A stretch of DNA of 64,000 nt from Sinotaia quadrata (Eukaryota; Mollusca; Gastropoda; Architaenioglossa; Viviparidae). Where the stretch lies: the NCBI GenBank assembly GCA_028829895.1, contig CM054181.1, positions 5,418,001 through 5,482,000 of the forward strand, given 5' to 3'. The translations under genes were made by a program, and so were the position numbers. Positions 63,476 to 64,000 of this stretch are shown one piece after another; position 1 is the stretch's first letter, and each line of letters opens with the position of its first letter. The notes beneath the pieces were generated by a model that was not told the DNA's origin, did not search any database, and worked only from the letters and a program-made list of their open reading frames with translations.

Positions 63476-64000
63476 TGCCTGACAGTTATAATTATCACTT
63501 GTGCTGATCAATTTCTGATTGTCTTTGGTAATCTAAAACATAATTTTTGTAACTGGCTTTATTAAATTTTTGCAACTTGCTTTATTAAAACATATTCTAA
63601 ACCAAGACTAAGTTTTAAAGGCACTCTAAACCAGTTTGATGTCACACTCACAGATTTATCATTACTAATCTAAACAGACCAATAAATAATGCTTATTTTA
63701 GTTTTAAGAGACATCATTAAGTAATAAATTAAGAAAAAGCCCAAAGTAAATTTTTCAACTACATTGAAATAATTGCAGAGAGTGAATGTTAATTATATAT
63801 TTATTATTCCCGGTGATTAATAGTATAATACTATTAATAATAGGTTAACTCAAAGAAGTGAACAATAATTAAACAATTCATTCACAGAAATGAACACACT
63901 GTAGCAGTACATTACTTAATTCAAAGATTAACATATATATATATATATATATATATATAAGTATTATAAGTTGTAGTTTTATTGACTTCTAAATAATACT
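63476..64000. other. AT-rich DNA with (AT)n tract
   Basis: A (TA)n run lies at about 63932-63958. Nothing else was recognised up to the window end. Confidence 0.6.

Noticed and set aside
63206..63565. 101- and 102-codon frames on opposite strands
   Set aside because: Both follow the 57-bp array (19-residue periodicity); not proteins.
58814..64000. P-loop/switch I exon of the Ras gene
   Set aside because: No GGVGKS or DPTIEDSY-type sequence seen on the - strand; expected beyond the window.
1..64000. tRNA, rRNA or snRNA genes
   Set aside because: No A/B-box pairs with cloverleaf potential or rRNA-like blocks were recognised by eye. A covariance-model scan would be needed to exclude small RNAs.

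Overview
The window looks like a gene-poor, AT-rich piece of a metazoan nuclear genome. Small conserved exons (55-236 bp) with GT-AG borders are separated by long introns packed with minisatellites and decayed transposons. A mollusc or other lophotrochozoan is a reasonable guess from the protein divergence and repeat style, but nothing in the window fixes the species. I saw no bacterial genes, rRNA, tRNA or CRISPR.

Two conserved genes dominate, and they converge. On the + strand, 6756-35606 holds 20 consecutive coding exons of the coatomer subunit beta (COPB1, beta-COP). They encode about 790 residues up to the stop codon; the N-terminal ~163 residues must lie to the left of the window. On the - strand, 58813-53140 holds the last four coding exons of a Ras-family GTPase most like R-Ras2/TC21 (switch II to CAAX box). 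Its P-loop and switch I exons should lie to the right. COPB1 and RRAS2 are also near neighbours on human chromosome 11p15, so this looks like old conserved linkage with one gene inverted.

Layout: 1-2.1 kb, a 201-bp satellite triplet and unassigned DNA. 2.1-2.7 kb, an unidentified - strand coding exon, apparently nested in a COPB1 intron. 4.4-5.4 kb, a GC-rich Gln/Thr/Pro-coding island flanked by an 11-bp direct repeat. 6.7-35.6 kb, COPB1, whose introns also hold a CpG-containing insertion (9.0-10.5 kb), a piggyBac relic (14.8-16.1 kb), a LINE reverse-transcriptase relic (16.7 kb), a DNA element with perfect 36-bp inverted ends (19.0-20.3 kb) and a probable LTR fragment (31.3-33.2 kb). 35.6-38.4 kb, COPB1 3' UTR/flank. 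38.4-53.1 kb, no recognised coding sequence, but many minisatellites, a hAT MITE at 46.6 kb, and a base composition that suggests - strand transcription. 53.1-58.8 kb, RRAS2 exons with two large minisatellites. 58.8-64 kb, RRAS2 intron with more arrays.

The most unusual pattern is that tandem duplications repeatedly straddle or abut exon-intron junctions. At least nine junctions in the two genes have copies of their own splice site (or an array grown from it) in the adjoining intron. Several copies keep a consensus GT or AG and would add a premature stop if used. This suggests that splice junctions are recurrent seeds of minisatellite growth in this genome.
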